Source: JAGDMJ01 sp963809695 (GTDB taxonomy: Bacteria > Bacteroidota > Ignavibacteria > UBA10030 > UBA6906). Taken from it: a stretch of DNA of 64,000 nt. The stretch lies in NCBI GenBank assembly GCA_963809695.1, contig CAWEKI010000007.1, positions 186,001 through 250,000 of the forward strand, in the 5' to 3' direction. The position numbers and the translations under genes were made by a program. Below are positions 51,818-60,783 of this stretch, in pieces; within the stretch, counting starts at the first letter, position 1, and every line of letters starts with the position of its first letter. The notes below the pieces were generated by a model that was not told the DNA's origin, ran no database searches, and worked only from the letters and a program-made list of their open reading frames with translations.

Positions 51818-53074
51818 CTACTTGTCCGCCTCGCCCATCACCGGATCAACGCTGCCGATGACGGCGACGATATCGGAGATCATGCCCCCCTTCAGCATGA
51901 GGGGAAGTGCTGAAAGGTTTGTCATCGAAGGGGAGCGGATCTTCATCCGCCACGGGTGACCGGATCCGTCGGACACAATGGTGAATCCCAGCTCCCCTTT
52001 GGACGATTCGACGCCGAAGTAGATCTCTCCCACGGGCGGATTGATCCCCGTGTCGATGAGCATGAAATCATGGATCAGCTCTTCCATGCGAGTGTAGATC
52101 CGTTCCTTTTTGGGGAGGACTTTCTTCGGCTCGTGCGCATGGACCGGGCCGTCGGGCAGGCGGTCCAGCGCCTGCCTCAGGATCTTCGCGCTCTCCTTCA
52201 TCTCCGCGATTCGGACGTAGAATCTGGCCAGCGCATCGCTTTCGGTGAGCGTGATCACCTCGAAGTCCAGTTCGTTGTAGACCAGGTATGGATTGTCCCT
52301 GCGGAGATCGCGGGGAACGCCCGCCGCCCGCAACAGAGGACCCGTGAGCCCGAGCCCGATCGCATCCTCCTTGGAGATCCTTCCGACGTTCTCGCAACGG
52401 TCGATGAAAATGCGGTTGGTCCGCAGGAGTTGTTCCACTTCCTCCAGGTCCTGCTTGAACTCTCCCAGGAATTGGTTGAGCATTATCGTGCACTGCGGTG
52501 TCCAGTCCTGCTGCAAGCCGCCAATCCGTGCGTAGCTGGTAGTGAACCGCGCGCCGCAGAGGACATCGTAAATGTCCAGAAGTTTTTCCCGCTCGCGAAA
52601 AGTCCAGAGCAGGACGGTCAACGCCCCTACATCCATTGCCATGCTTCCCGTGGCCACCAGGTGGGACGCGATCCGTGACATCTCGCTGCAGAGCACGCGG
52701 ATGTATTGCGCACGCTTCGGCACGTCAATCCCGATCAGCTTCTCCACGGCCAGGACGTAGGCCACATTGTTGGAAATTGGGGAGAGATAATCGAGCCGAT
52801 CCGTGTGGGGGATAAACTCGTGATAGCTGCTATTTTCGGCGATCTTCTCATAACCACGGTGGAGATATCCGAGCTCCGGCACAGCCGCCACCACAGTCTC
52901 GCCATCCAACCGGACAAGGAGCCGAAGGACGCCGTGCGTGGCCGGGTGCTGGGGTCCCATATTGAGGACCATCTCGTTCTCGAGCGGGTCCTCCATCGTC
53001 ACCGTCGTATCCTGGTCTTCAAGGGCGGCCAGGATCTGGCTCTTCTTCAACTCTTCCGTAGTGCGTGCGGGCAT
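51818..53074 (-). CDS. nuoD: NADH dehydrogenase subunit D
   Basis: 418 residues, the 49-kDa subunit forming the quinone pocket with NuoB. Signatures: NMGPQHPATHGVLRLLV, GYLHRGYEKIAE and RIGGLQQDWTP, and a C-terminus ending GSVDPVMGEADK, as is usual for NuoD. Normal length. Confidence 0.97.
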   Translation of the reverse strand: MPARTTEELKKSQILAALEDQDTTVTMEDPLENEMVLNMGPQHPATHGVLRLLVRLDGETVVAAVPELGYLHRGYEKIAENSSYHEFIPHTDRLDYLSPISNNVAYVLAVEKLIGIDVPKRAQYIRVLCSEMSRIASHLVATGSMAMDVGALTVLLWTFREREKLLDIYDVLCGARFTTSYARIGGLQQDWTPQCTIMLNQFLGEFKQDLEEVEQLLRTNRIFIDRCENVGRISKEDAIGLGLTGPLLRAAGVPRDLRRDNPYLVYNELDFEVITLTESDALARFYVRIAEMKESAKILRQALDRLPDGPVHAHEPKKVLPKKERIYTRMEELIHDFMLIDTGINPPVGEIYFGVESSKGELGFTIVSDGSGHPWRMKIRSPSMTNLSALPLMLKGGMISDIVAVIGSVDPVMGEADK

Positions 53075-53099
53075 GCGGCTCTGCTTTCTTCTTCGGCGA

Positions 53100-53582
53100 T
53101 TATCGTCTGGGCAAGGGCAGGGAATCAGGAATACCGATCAGCGGAAAATCTTTTCGCAAAGGATAATATTCGAATTCTTCCGGCATGTACAGGCGGCGCA
53201 TGTCGGGATGGCCGGAGAACCGGATGCCGAACATGTCAAAGGTCTCGCGCTCGTGCCAATTGGCGCCCGGCCAGACCCCCGTGACGCTTGGCACGGTCAG
53301 ATTGTCCTCGTTCACGAGCACCTTCACCCGGAGGTAACGTTTGTTGGCGAGGGAATAGAGTGTGTAGACCACCTCAAAGCGTTCTTCATCGCGGAATCGG
53401 TCCACGCCGCAGAGATCGATGATCATGTCAAACGCCAGCGCGGGATCCTCTTTCAGAAACTGCGCGACGGGAACGATGTCCGCGCTCCGCACCGTGACCG
53501 TCAGATCGTTGCGGAACTCCTCACTCCCCCGGATGCTGGCCGGGAACTGGGCCTGCAGCCGTTCGATGATCAGCTGGTTCAT
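53100..53582 (-). CDS. nuoC: NADH dehydrogenase subunit C
   Basis: 160 residues from the ATG at 53582, fixed by a 4-base overlap with nuoB. 30-kDa subunit with WHERETFDMFGIRFSGHPDMRR and the C-terminal YPLRKDFPL. Not fused to nuoD. Confidence 0.96.
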   Translation of the reverse strand: MNQLIIERLQAQFPASIRGSEEFRNDLTVTVRSADIVPVAQFLKEDPALAFDMIIDLCGVDRFRDEERFEVVYTLYSLANKRYLRVKVLVNEDNLTVPSVTGVWPGANWHERETFDMFGIRFSGHPDMRRLYMPEEFEYYPLRKDFPLIGIPDSLPLPRR

Positions 53583-54118
53583 GATGCGGTCCCGGTTTTT
53601 TCCGGTAAGCGTTCGGGAATGTGGAGAGGCTCGCCGTGCATCAGGGCTCCCAGCGTGCGTTCTTTCGCCACCTTTTTCTGAAGCTCGATCAGAGCGTGCA
53701 GCAGATTTTCGGGACGGGGCGGACACCCTGCCACGAAGACATCCACAGGAAGGAACTGGTCGATCCCCTGCACCACCGAATAGGACCGAAACATCCCACC
53801 CGAAGAAGCGCAGGCCCCCATCGAGATCACCCACTTGGGATCGGGCATCTGATCATAGATCTTGCGCACCACTTTTGACATCTTGTAGGTGACCGTCCCG
53901 GCCACGATCATGACATCGCATTGCCGGGGAGTGAAGCGCATGACCTCCGAGCCGAACCTCGAAATATCGAAGCGTGGGGATGCCGTGGCCATCATTTCGA
54001 TGGCGCAACAGGATATTCCCATTGGCATCGGCCAGAGCGAGTTCTTCCTCGCCCAGTTGATAACGTCGTCCAGGCGCGCCGTCAGAAACCCGTCGCGCTG
54101 CAGGGTTTCTAACGCCAT
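53579..54118 (-). CDS. nuoB: NADH dehydrogenase subunit B
   Basis: 179 residues carrying the terminal N2 [4Fe-4S] cluster: ligands in GISCCAIEMM, GACASSGGMF and GCPPRPENLL. Overlaps nuoA by 10 bases and nuoC by 4. Basic C-terminal tail. Confidence 0.97.
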   Translation of the reverse strand: MALETLQRDGFLTARLDDVINWARKNSLWPMPMGISCCAIEMMATASPRFDISRFGSEVMRFTPRQCDVMIVAGTVTYKMSKVVRKIYDQMPDPKWVISMGACASSGGMFRSYSVVQGIDQFLPVDVFVAGCPPRPENLLHALIELQKKVAKERTLGALMHGEPLHIPERLPEKTGTAS

Positions 54119-54462
54119 TCCAGTGCTCCCTTCTTGAGAATATAGAGATAGCCGACCAGGAGGACCGCGATAAACACCAGCATCTCCACGAAACCGGCAA
54201 AACCGAGTTCCCTGAACTTTACGGCCCAGGGATACATGAACACAATTTCAATGTCGAAAAGGATGAAGAGCATCGCCACGAGGTAGAATTTCACGGAGAA
54301 GCGTTCACGCGCGCTCTTCACCGGCTCCATGCCGCTCTCGTACGTGGAGAGTTTCTCTTCCGAGGGGCGCTTTGGGCCGATCCACCTGTTGATATTGGTG
54401 AAGACGAGGCCGGCAATCACACCAAGCCCTGTCATCAAAACGATTGGGAGGTAAGCTTCCAT
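54109..54462 (-). CDS. nuoA: NADH dehydrogenase subunit A
   Basis: About 117 residues from the ATG at 54462. Three membrane segments and the family motif YESGMEPVKSARERFSVKFY in the loop, with LFILFDIEIVFMYPWA. First gene of nuoABCDEF, about 23 bases after the predicted start site of the promoter at 54492-54520. Confidence 0.96.
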   Translation of the reverse strand: MEAYLPIVLMTGLGVIAGLVFTNINRWIGPKRPSEEKLSTYESGMEPVKSARERFSVKFYLVAMLFILFDIEIVFMYPWAVKFRELGFAGFVEMLVFIAVLLVGYLYILKKGALEWR

Positions 54463-54491
54463 GCAGGATCCAAGACTCAATGGTGAGAAAA

Positions 54492-54520
54492 AATGTACCA
54501 AAAAAAGGGGGCAATGTCAA
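54492..54520 (-). promoter_or_regulatory. Promoter of the nuoABCDEF operon
   Basis: Minus-strand TTGACA (54520-54515), 17-base spacer, TACATT (54497-54492). Confidence 0.6.
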
Positions 54521-54600
54521 AGCGACAGCCGGGTCGAAGTCCTTTGACCTGGCTGCCATCCCGAACCGTTATTGCCCCGTTCAGTGGTCCATCCCCGTCG

Positions 54601-54885
54601 TCATTTGTGTCCAAGCGTGGGTCTCAAAACCGGCGCCAGCTCCAGGCGCACGAGCTCGGCATACGACGGGTGGCAGGAGTAGAGAGGAGTAAGGTCGGGG
54701 ATGGCATCACGGGCACCGACAAGGATCGTCACATGACAGTCCGTCCCGCATTCCGGGCAGACGACATCCCTCATCGCGCTGGCGATCAGCCGGCCCGACG
54801 CGGAAAGTGTGGCCCGCTGCCTGTAGTCTTCAACTTCGTCCAGCGTGACCCGCTTGCCGCTGAGCTCGTAGATAATGTCGATCAT
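54601..54885 (-). CDS. Small zinc-ribbon protein of unknown function
   Basis: 94 residues. A C-x2-C motif in VVCPECGTDCHV (about 42-53) with further Cys and His (SCHPSY) may bind zinc. No known family recognised. It begins 18 bases after the acyl-CoA ligase gene and is likely co-transcribed with it. Confidence 0.65.
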   Translation of the reverse strand: MIDIIYELSGKRVTLDEVEDYRQRATLSASGRLIASAMRDVVCPECGTDCHVTILVGARDAIPDLTPLYSCHPSYAELVRLELAPVLRPTLGHK

Positions 54886-54902
54886 GGTCGTGCCTTTTCA
54901 CT

Positions 54903-56720
54903 TTAGCTTACGCCTTCGTACATATTCTCGATAAGGCGGGCGTACCGCTGCTCCACCACGCTCCTCCTGATCTTCTGTGTAGGAGTAAGCTCCCCTTCTT
55001 CCACGCTGAACTGACGATCCAGAAGCGTGAATCTCCGCACCCGCTCGTAATTGGCCAGGTCCTTCTGGATGGCGTTGATGTCCCGCTCAATCAATTGATT
55101 GATCTCGGCAAGCCCGGTGAGGTCCGAGGGGCAGGAGTACGAGAGCTTGCGCGCGTCGGCATATTCCTTCAGCGCCTCGAAATCGGGGACAATGAGCGCC
55201 GTCAGATACATGCGGCGGTCCCCGATGAGCATAAGTTGTTCTATGTATTTGCTGGAAAGGAAGAGGTTCTCAATAGGCTGCGGCGCGATGTTCTTTCCCC
55301 CCGAGCTGACAAACAGGTGTTTTTTCCTGTCCGTGATGTGGAGGAATCCCTCGGCATCGATCATACCGATATCGCCGGTATGCAGCCAGCCCTCCGTGTC
55401 GACTGCCTGCGCAGTCGCCTCAGGCTGTCGCCAGTATCCTTTCATGATGTTGGGGCCTCGGGCGAGGATTTCGCCGTCCTCTTCGATCCTGATCTCCACG
55501 CCGGGGATGGCCTGCCCGACAGACCCGTACCGGTAGTTGTCGAGCCGGTTGGCAGCGATTACCGGCGACGACTCCGTCAGGCCATACCCTTCGATCACCT
55601 TCAGTCCCACGGCTTCAAAGAATTCTCCGAGCTCGGGCGCAAGCGCAGCACCGCCCGACACGAAGAAGCGCATGCGCCCGCCGGTTTTCTCGCGCAGTGT
55701 TCTGTAGACCAGCGCGTCGGCAACGGCATGCCGGATGCGCAGGTGCGCCGGCACGCTCCCGCCCCGGGATGCGGCTGCATGCTCTTTCCCGACAGCGACA
55801 GCCCAATGGAAGATCTTCTGCTTTAGCAGCGATCCGGCATCGACCTGTTTCATTACGCGGCTGTGAATTCTCTCAAACAGCCTGGGGACGGTGGTCACGA
55901 TCGTCGGATGCACCTCCATCATGTTGTCCCGGACCGTCTCCACGCTTTCCGCATACGCAATCGTCGCACCGCACGAAAATCCCGTATAATATCCCGCCAT
56001 CCGTTCGAACGTGTGACTGAGCGGAAGGAACGAAAGCAGGATATCGTCTGGACCGAATTCGATGACCTCCGCCGAGCTGATGATGTTGCTCACCAGGTTG
56101 CGATGCGTAAGCATGACGCCTTTGGGATTTCCGGTTGTTCCCGACGTATAGATCAGCGTGAGCAGGTCATCCGGCTTCACCGAGCGCACCGATTCGCGGA
56201 GAAGATCAGGATGTTGTTCGCGGTAGGTTTCCCCGAGCCGCATGACTTCGGAAAAGTCCGTTGCGGCCGGCTCGATGAGCGCCCCTTTTTCATTCATGAT
56301 GATGATCGTCTCGAGCGAAGCGACGTTTTCCCGGACACGCATGACCTTGTTGAGTTGAAACTGGTTTGAGACAATGGCGACGCGCACTGCAGCATCGTTG
56401 AAGATGTATTCATTTTGCTTCGCCGACATCGTTGGATAGACCGGGACGTCGATCGCACCCAGCGCGACGATAGCCTGGTCGCTGATCACCCACTCGGGGC
56501 GGTTTTCCGCAATGATCGCGACACGGTCTCCCCGCCGGACACCGAGGGATGCGAGGCCAAAGGCGAAGCATTCCACCTGGCTCTTGAGCTCCGTGTAGCT
56601 GATCCCTGCATAGGTCCCCGCGGTCTTGTACATGAGCGCCGGGCGCGTGGTTGCCGCAAACTTGCCGGTAACCTTCTGAAACATTTCCGGAATGGTAGAG
56701 AAGTCTACCGCAACGGCCAT
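54903..56720 (-). CDS. Long-chain fatty acid-CoA ligase
   Basis: 605 residues from the ATG at 56720 (ribosome site CTAAGGA). AMP-forming acyl-CoA synthetase: P-loop YTSGTTGNPKGVM, GYGLTESSPV (A5 motif), TGDIGMID and KKHLFVSSGGKNIAP (A8). N-terminal MAVAVDFSTIPEMFQ is typical of the FadD15-like group with long insertions. It activates fatty acids for degradation or lipid synthesis; membrane-associated in related species. Preceded by the promoter at 56761-56789. Confidence 0.94.
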   Translation of the reverse strand: MAVAVDFSTIPEMFQKVTGKFAATTRPALMYKTAGTYAGISYTELKSQVECFAFGLASLGVRRGDRVAIIAENRPEWVISDQAIVALGAIDVPVYPTMSAKQNEYIFNDAAVRVAIVSNQFQLNKVMRVRENVASLETIIIMNEKGALIEPAATDFSEVMRLGETYREQHPDLLRESVRSVKPDDLLTLIYTSGTTGNPKGVMLTHRNLVSNIISSAEVIEFGPDDILLSFLPLSHTFERMAGYYTGFSCGATIAYAESVETVRDNMMEVHPTIVTTVPRLFERIHSRVMKQVDAGSLLKQKIFHWAVAVGKEHAAASRGGSVPAHLRIRHAVADALVYRTLREKTGGRMRFFVSGGAALAPELGEFFEAVGLKVIEGYGLTESSPVIAANRLDNYRYGSVGQAIPGVEIRIEEDGEILARGPNIMKGYWRQPEATAQAVDTEGWLHTGDIGMIDAEGFLHITDRKKHLFVSSGGKNIAPQPIENLFLSSKYIEQLMLIGDRRMYLTALIVPDFEALKEYADARKLSYSCPSDLTGLAEINQLIERDINAIQKDLANYERVRRFTLLDRQFSVEEGELTPTQKIRRSVVEQRYARLIENMYEGVS

Positions 56721-56760
56721 GGGGAATTCCTTAGGTGAGACGGATGAGGGTAGTGTTCCT

Positions 56761-56789
56761 AGTATACCATCGCCCACGCTCAAAATCAA
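56761..56789 (-). promoter_or_regulatory. Promoter of the acyl-CoA ligase gene
   Basis: Minus-strand TTGATT (56789-56784), 17-base spacer, TATACT (56766-56761); about 34-base leader. Confidence 0.6.
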
Positions 56790-56945
56790 GCGAATGCTGA
56801 AAAAGCCAGGGAGACCGTGCCCGCTTCGCCCCGCGACAGGGCCTGCGCTGGAACGGAGCAGGTGCCGTGGAGGAGCACGGGGAACCATTCGGACGCGCTA
56901 AGTTGTTAAAAATGAGGAATGAACCTATGCAACGAAATTTTTCGC

Positions 56946-56974
56946 TTGACTTCTCCGAGGCTAGGTAGTATATT
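56946..56974 (+). promoter_or_regulatory. Promoter of the nrdJ leader
   Basis: Plus-strand TTGACT (56946-56951), 17-base spacer, TATATT (56969-56974). Start predicted near 56981. Confidence 0.65.
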
Positions 56975-56980
56975 CTTCCC

Positions 56981-57180
56981 CGATACTTCGCCTTGGCTCA
57001 AGGATAAAGAGAAGTAACTGCACGAAGTAGCACTCCCTCCTCCTGCTAAGCTGAGTGCAACTTTCCATAAGTCGCGAGGAAGTAATGACCCCGAGAAGTT
57101 TGTTTTTCGCGCATTCTTCTGACTCCAGGGTCATTTCCCCTGGCAGCCGCGCATCATGCCGATGCGGGTCTTTTCTCTGT
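56981..57180 (+). ncRNA. Structured leader RNA upstream of nrdJ, possible riboswitch or attenuator
   Basis: The leader from the promoter to nrdJ is about 240 bases. Visible structure: CCTTG/CAAGG hairpin (56991-57002); a long arm TGCAC..TAGCA / TGCTA..GTGCA (57019-57058) with an 11-base pyrimidine loop; ACTTC (56985-56989) with GAAGT (57079-57083). Then AATGACCC (57084-57091) can pair with GGGTCATT (57128-57135), while CCAGGG (57125-57130) can instead pair with CCCTGG (57138-57143); the two exclude each other. A last hairpin GCATC/GATGC (57151-57165) ends in GTCTTTTC, terminator-like. No cobalamin-riboswitch B12 box was recognised. nrdJ-associated motifs have been described elsewhere; I cannot confirm a match. 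Confidence 0.5.
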
Positions 57181-57191
57181 GATAACTAAAG

Positions 57192-57201
57192 TGTCCGGAC
57201 A
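57192..57201. promoter_or_regulatory. Palindrome TGTCCGGACA ahead of nrdJ
   Basis: Perfect 10-bp palindrome, flanked by AA/TT, 18 bases before the nrdJ ATG and just ahead of the ribosome site GAAGGAAG. Possible operator or hairpin at the ribosome site. Confidence 0.4.
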
Positions 57202-57219
57202 TTTAGAAGGAAGTGCCAC

Positions 57220-59598
57220 ATGCCCCAAAAGGACTCAAATCCATCCTCTGTCGACATGAAGAAGGACCTCGGCGCAAAGACGGGAGCCAGCGTGTTGAAC
57301 GAAGCCATCATGGACATCGCACTGGACTGCCGGGATTACTATGGCGACAACGATCTGGCAGCGGACGTGCTTCGCTCGAAGTACCTGGCGCCGAACGAAA
57401 AGGGACCGATGCATATGTGGAACCGCATCGCCCGAGCCCTCGCCTCCGTCGAGAAGGACCACGAATACTGGTACAACAAGTTCCTCGGTCTTCTCTTCGA
57501 CTTCAAGTTTGTCCCCGGCGGCCGGGTCATGCATGGCGCCGGTCGTGAGGATGCCAAACGCCGTCCGACGCTTTCGAATTGCTACGTCATCCCGATCGAG
57601 GAGGACAGCCTCGAGGGCATCTACCGATGCATCTCGGAATCGGCGATGGTGTACAGGACAGGGGGAGGCGTAGGAACCGACCTCTCAACCCTCCGTCCCG
57701 AAGGAGCAGCGGTGAATGCGACGATCGATCATTCACCCGGGGCAACCGCGTTCATGAATCTGTTCAGCGAAAGCACGAACACGGTCTCGCAGGCAGGCAG
57801 ACGCGGCGCTTTGATGCTTACCATGCGGGTTGACCATCCTGATGTTGAAAAATTCATCACCATCAAAAATGACCCCCGAAAAGTCAAAGTCCAATATGCC
57901 AACGTCAGCGTTCTGGTTACCCATGAGTTCATGCAGGCAGTCATCAATGACACAGATTTTGACCTTCGCTGGGGCGGAAAGACATACCGGAAGGTCAAAG
58001 CCAAAGAACTCTGGTTCAAGATCATAAAGAATGCCCACGCCTCCGCTGAACCAGGAATCATCTTCTGGGATACGATGAAGGATTACCACAACGTGGAATA
58101 CGCCAATCCGCTCACCAGCACCAATCCTTGCGGGGAGCAGCCGCTGGCTGCATACACGGCGTGCAACCTGGGCAACATTAATCTGAGCAAGTTCGTGGAC
58201 GAAGAAGGGCGCTTTGACTATGATCACCTGGCGGAAGTGACCCGTGTCGCAACCCGCTTCATGGACAATATCATCGACTATAACATGGACAACCATGCGC
58301 TCGACAAGATCAAGAAAGCCGTGGCGTCCGACCGCAGGATCGGGCTGGGGATCACCGGGCTGGCCGATGCGCTGGTCATGATGAAGATCAAATACGACTC
58401 GCAGGCCGCTCTCGACGCAACCGAGAGGGTTATGCGTGTGATCCGGGATGAAGCCTATCGGACATCGGTGCAGATTGCAAAGGAAAAGGGGGCATTCCCG
58501 TTGTTCCAGTGGGATGGATATGCGAAGAGCAAGTTTGTGCAAGCCTTGCCGGAAGACATTCAGGAGGAGATCAAAGCCCACGGCATCCGCAACAGCACCG
58601 TGCTGACTGTGCCCCCCGTGGGGACGGGCTCGATCGTTGCACAGACTAGTTCGGGCATCGAACCGATCTTCTGCACAAGCTACCGCCGGCGCGTCAAAAA
58701 TCATGACGGCGACACTTTCTCCGAATACAAAGTCTACCATCCTCTGGTCAAAAGGATGTTCGGGGACGATGAGAAGCTCCCTCCCTACGTCGTAACCGCC
58801 CATGATATCGATCCCTACTTCCGGGTGAAAATGCAGGGAATCATCCAGCGTTACGTCGACAGCAGCATCTCATCGACCGTCAATCTTGCCGAAGATGTCA
58901 GCGTCGAGACCGTCGCCGATATCTATATGACCGCATACAAGGCCGGCCTGAAAGGCATCACGGTGTACCGCGAGGGAAGCCGCGAAGGAATTCTGCAGAC
59001 AGAAGAATACATCAAGAAGCAAGCCGCCGCAGCGCAAAGCCAGAAACAGGCGGACGACAAGCACAAGAAGGGCCCGCGCAGAAGGCCGCAGCGCACGTTT
59101 GGCGTGACCGAGCGGATCAAGACCGGCGAAGGATATCTGTACGTTACGGTCAATGAGGATGAGAACGGCCTTTGCGAGATCTTCACGACCATCGGCAAAG
59201 CGGGAGGAAATGCCGCGGCCCAGTCCGAGGCCATCAGCCGGCTCATCTCGCTCGCACTCCGCTCCGGCATCGAGCCGCGCGAGATCGTGAAGCAGCTCAA
59301 AGGCATCTCCGGTCCGACCCCTGTCTGGGATGGCCACGGGGGACAGATTCTCTCTACTCCTGATGCCATCGGCAAGGTCCTCGAGCACTATATCGAGCAC
59401 CGCGAGGAAACCATGGCCATGAGGAAGTCCGGCGCAGTTCCTCCTCAGGTTGGCGAATCCTCGATCCACCCCGCGAAGAAGGAGCATGGATCCGGCGGCG
59501 GCACATCGTCGCAGACAACATGCCCCGAATGCGGCTTCACGGTGGAGCACGTGAGCGGATGCGTCGTTTGCTACAACTGTGGCTGGAGCAAGTGCTGA
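57220..59598 (+). CDS. nrdJ: Adenosylcobalamin-dependent ribonucleotide reductase
   Basis: 792 residues, class II enzyme converting ribonucleotides to deoxyribonucleotides with no oxygen need. Active-site cysteine and glutamate C304 and E306 lie in NPCGEQPL; C121 in LSNCYVIP is part of the redox pair; PPVGTGSIV binds substrate. A linker rich in Gln/Lys (about 595-625) leads to a TSCPD domain (about 630-705), and the C-terminus has a zinc ribbon CPECG..CYNCG (767-790) that probably shuttles electrons. The only plus-strand gene in the window, and the only ribonucleotide reductase visible. Ends in a bidirectional terminator. Confidence 0.97.
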   Translation: MPQKDSNPSSVDMKKDLGAKTGASVLNEAIMDIALDCRDYYGDNDLAADVLRSKYLAPNEKGPMHMWNRIARALASVEKDHEYWYNKFLGLLFDFKFVPGGRVMHGAGREDAKRRPTLSNCYVIPIEEDSLEGIYRCISESAMVYRTGGGVGTDLSTLRPEGAAVNATIDHSPGATAFMNLFSESTNTVSQAGRRGALMLTMRVDHPDVEKFITIKNDPRKVKVQYANVSVLVTHEFMQAVINDTDFDLRWGGKTYRKVKAKELWFKIIKNAHASAEPGIIFWDTMKDYHNVEYANPLTSTNPCGEQPLAAYTACNLGNINLSKFVDEEGRFDYDHLAEVTRVATRFMDNIIDYNMDNHALDKIKKAVASDRRIGLGITGLADALVMMKIKYDSQAALDATERVMRVIRDEAYRTSVQIAKEKGAFPLFQWDGYAKSKFVQALPEDIQEEIKAHGIRNSTVLTVPPVGTGSIVAQTSSGIEPIFCTSYRRRVKNHDGDTFSEYKVYHPLVKRMFGDDEKLPPYVVTAHDIDPYFRVKMQGIIQRYVDSSISSTVNLAEDVSVETVADIYMTAYKAGLKGITVYREGSREGILQTEEYIKKQAAAAQSQKQADDKHKKGPRRRPQRTFGVTERIKTGEGYLYVTVNEDENGLCEIFTTIGKAGGNAAAQSEAISRLISLALRSGIEPREIVKQLKGISGPTPVWDGHGGQILSTPDAIGKVLEHYIEHREETMAMRKSGAVPPQVGESSIHPAKKEHGSGGGTSSQTTCPECGFTVEHVSGCVVCYNCGWSKC

Positions 59599-59663
59599 AG
59601 CAGCAGGGAGTAGTGACAACGCAAGGATACGCAGCCCTGCATTTCATCTGTGGCAAGAAAAAC

Positions 59664-59694
59664 AAAGCCCCGCGGGATCACCCTGCGGGGCTTT
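59664..59694 (+). terminator. Bidirectional terminator between nrdJ and the TlpA gene
   Basis: AAAGCCCCGC (59664-59673) pairs with GCGGGGCTTT (59685-59694) with a small inner loop; followed by TTT CTTGTG on the plus strand and TTTGTTTTTC on the minus strand, so it can end both convergent genes. Confidence 0.88.
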
Positions 59695-59718
59695 CTTGTG
59701 CCACACGGTCCAACAACA

Positions 59719-60210
59719 TCAAAGCACAGCCTTGATCTGTTTCTCCAGCTGATCCTTCGAAAGAAAACCCACGTGTTTCCCAGCGATATTCCCTTCCTTG
59801 GTAATGATAAACGTTGTCGGAATTGCGTTGATCCCCCCGTACGCCTCACTAATCGCCTGGTCGCCAATCACGACCGGATACGGAATGTTCGTCCTGGCCA
59901 CGTACGGCTGGACCACATCCCAGCCTCCCTCGTCCAGGGAGATCCCAACAATTTCCACTCCTTTAGCGTGATAGGTCTTGTAGGTCTCGATGAATCCCGG
60001 AATCTCCTGCCGGCATGGGCCGCACCATGTAGCCCAGAAATTGAGCACCACCACCTTCCCCTTCAGCTTCCCGAGGTCCACGGTATTCCCGTCATGCGTC
60101 TTCAGGGTGAAATTTGGCGCCTTGTCCTGCCGTCCTTCCGAGCACGTTGGCAGAGCCAGAAGGACCACCAGCAAAACAACCATCAACACCAGGATTTTTC
60201 TTGTCGTCAT
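59719..60210 (-). CDS. TlpA-family thiol-disulfide oxidoreductase
   Basis: 163 residues from the ATG at 60210, which has a perfect GGAGGAACCT site. Signal or anchor at 1-23, with a Cys in LALPTCSEG that could be a lipobox though not ideal. The redoxin domain has WATWCGPCRQEIP and INAIPTTFI (cis-Pro). Periplasmic reductant, perhaps for cytochrome c assembly. Follows another thioredoxin-fold gene by 56 bases. Confidence 0.92.
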   Translation of the reverse strand: MTTRKILVLMVVLLVVLLALPTCSEGRQDKAPNFTLKTHDGNTVDLGKLKGKVVVLNFWATWCGPCRQEIPGFIETYKTYHAKGVEIVGISLDEGGWDVVQPYVARTNIPYPVVIGDQAISEAYGGINAIPTTFIITKEGNIAGKHVGFLSKDQLEKQIKAVL

Positions 60211-60266
60211 AGGTTCCTCCAGGTAGCGCGGATTGAAGTTTAGGTCGAAGAGCGGGTGAGGGTACC

Positions 60267-60752
60267 TTACGGCGCCCACTTTTTCAAAAACGCCAGCACT
60301 TTCTCCCGGTCATGGTGATTCCCGGATTCCAACTGGCCGGTATCCTGGGACTGCAGAAGCTTGCCCTTGCTGTCCAGGACGAACAGATGGGGATACCCGG
60401 GGATCTTCGGGTAGTGCGAGAGCACCCCTTCATTCTTGTTCTCCCTGCTCCAGTTCACCTTGACAACGACAAATCCCTGGTGAAGCGACTCCGCAAGATC
60501 CTTGTTCGCAGCGAACAACGAGTCCAGCCGCCGGCACCAGATGCACCAGTCGCCTCCAACGTCGAGCAGAATCCGTTTGCCGGTCCGCCCGGCCTCGACC
60601 ACGGCATTCTGGATGTCCTTCTGTGCATCCCGGTTCGGGTCGAATTTGGTCACAGGAACATAGGTCGCAGCTTCCTGCAATTTCTCGCACGTGAAACCAG
60701 ATGCATTGCCCAGGAGCATGCCGACCACGAGCAACAGCAATGAGCGATTCAT
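60267..60752 (-). CDS. Exported thioredoxin-family protein
   Basis: 161 residues from the ATG at 60752. Signal peptide at 1-18. Active site GGDWCIWCRRLDS and KIPGYPHLFVLDS, with the DUF255/thioredoxin_7-like layout. First gene of a two-gene unit with the TlpA protein and with a promoter at 60784-60812. Periplasmic reductant; partner unknown. Confidence 0.88.
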   Translation of the reverse strand: MNRSLLLLVVGMLLGNASGFTCEKLQEAATYVPVTKFDPNRDAQKDIQNAVVEAGRTGKRILLDVGGDWCIWCRRLDSLFAANKDLAESLHQGFVVVKVNWSRENKNEGVLSHYPKIPGYPHLFVLDSKGKLLQSQDTGQLESGNHHDREKVLAFLKKWAP

Positions 60753-60783
60753 CACGGGGATCTCTCTCTCCTTTCTAATAGAA

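Noticed and set aside
56981..57180. 6S RNA or cobalamin riboswitch
   Set aside because: The ends do not pair into the long 6S-like rod, and no B12 box was recognised; it is kept as an unassigned leader.
57733..58803. Minus-strand open frame of 356 codons
   Set aside because: Antisense shadow of nrdJ, which carries complete catalytic motifs.
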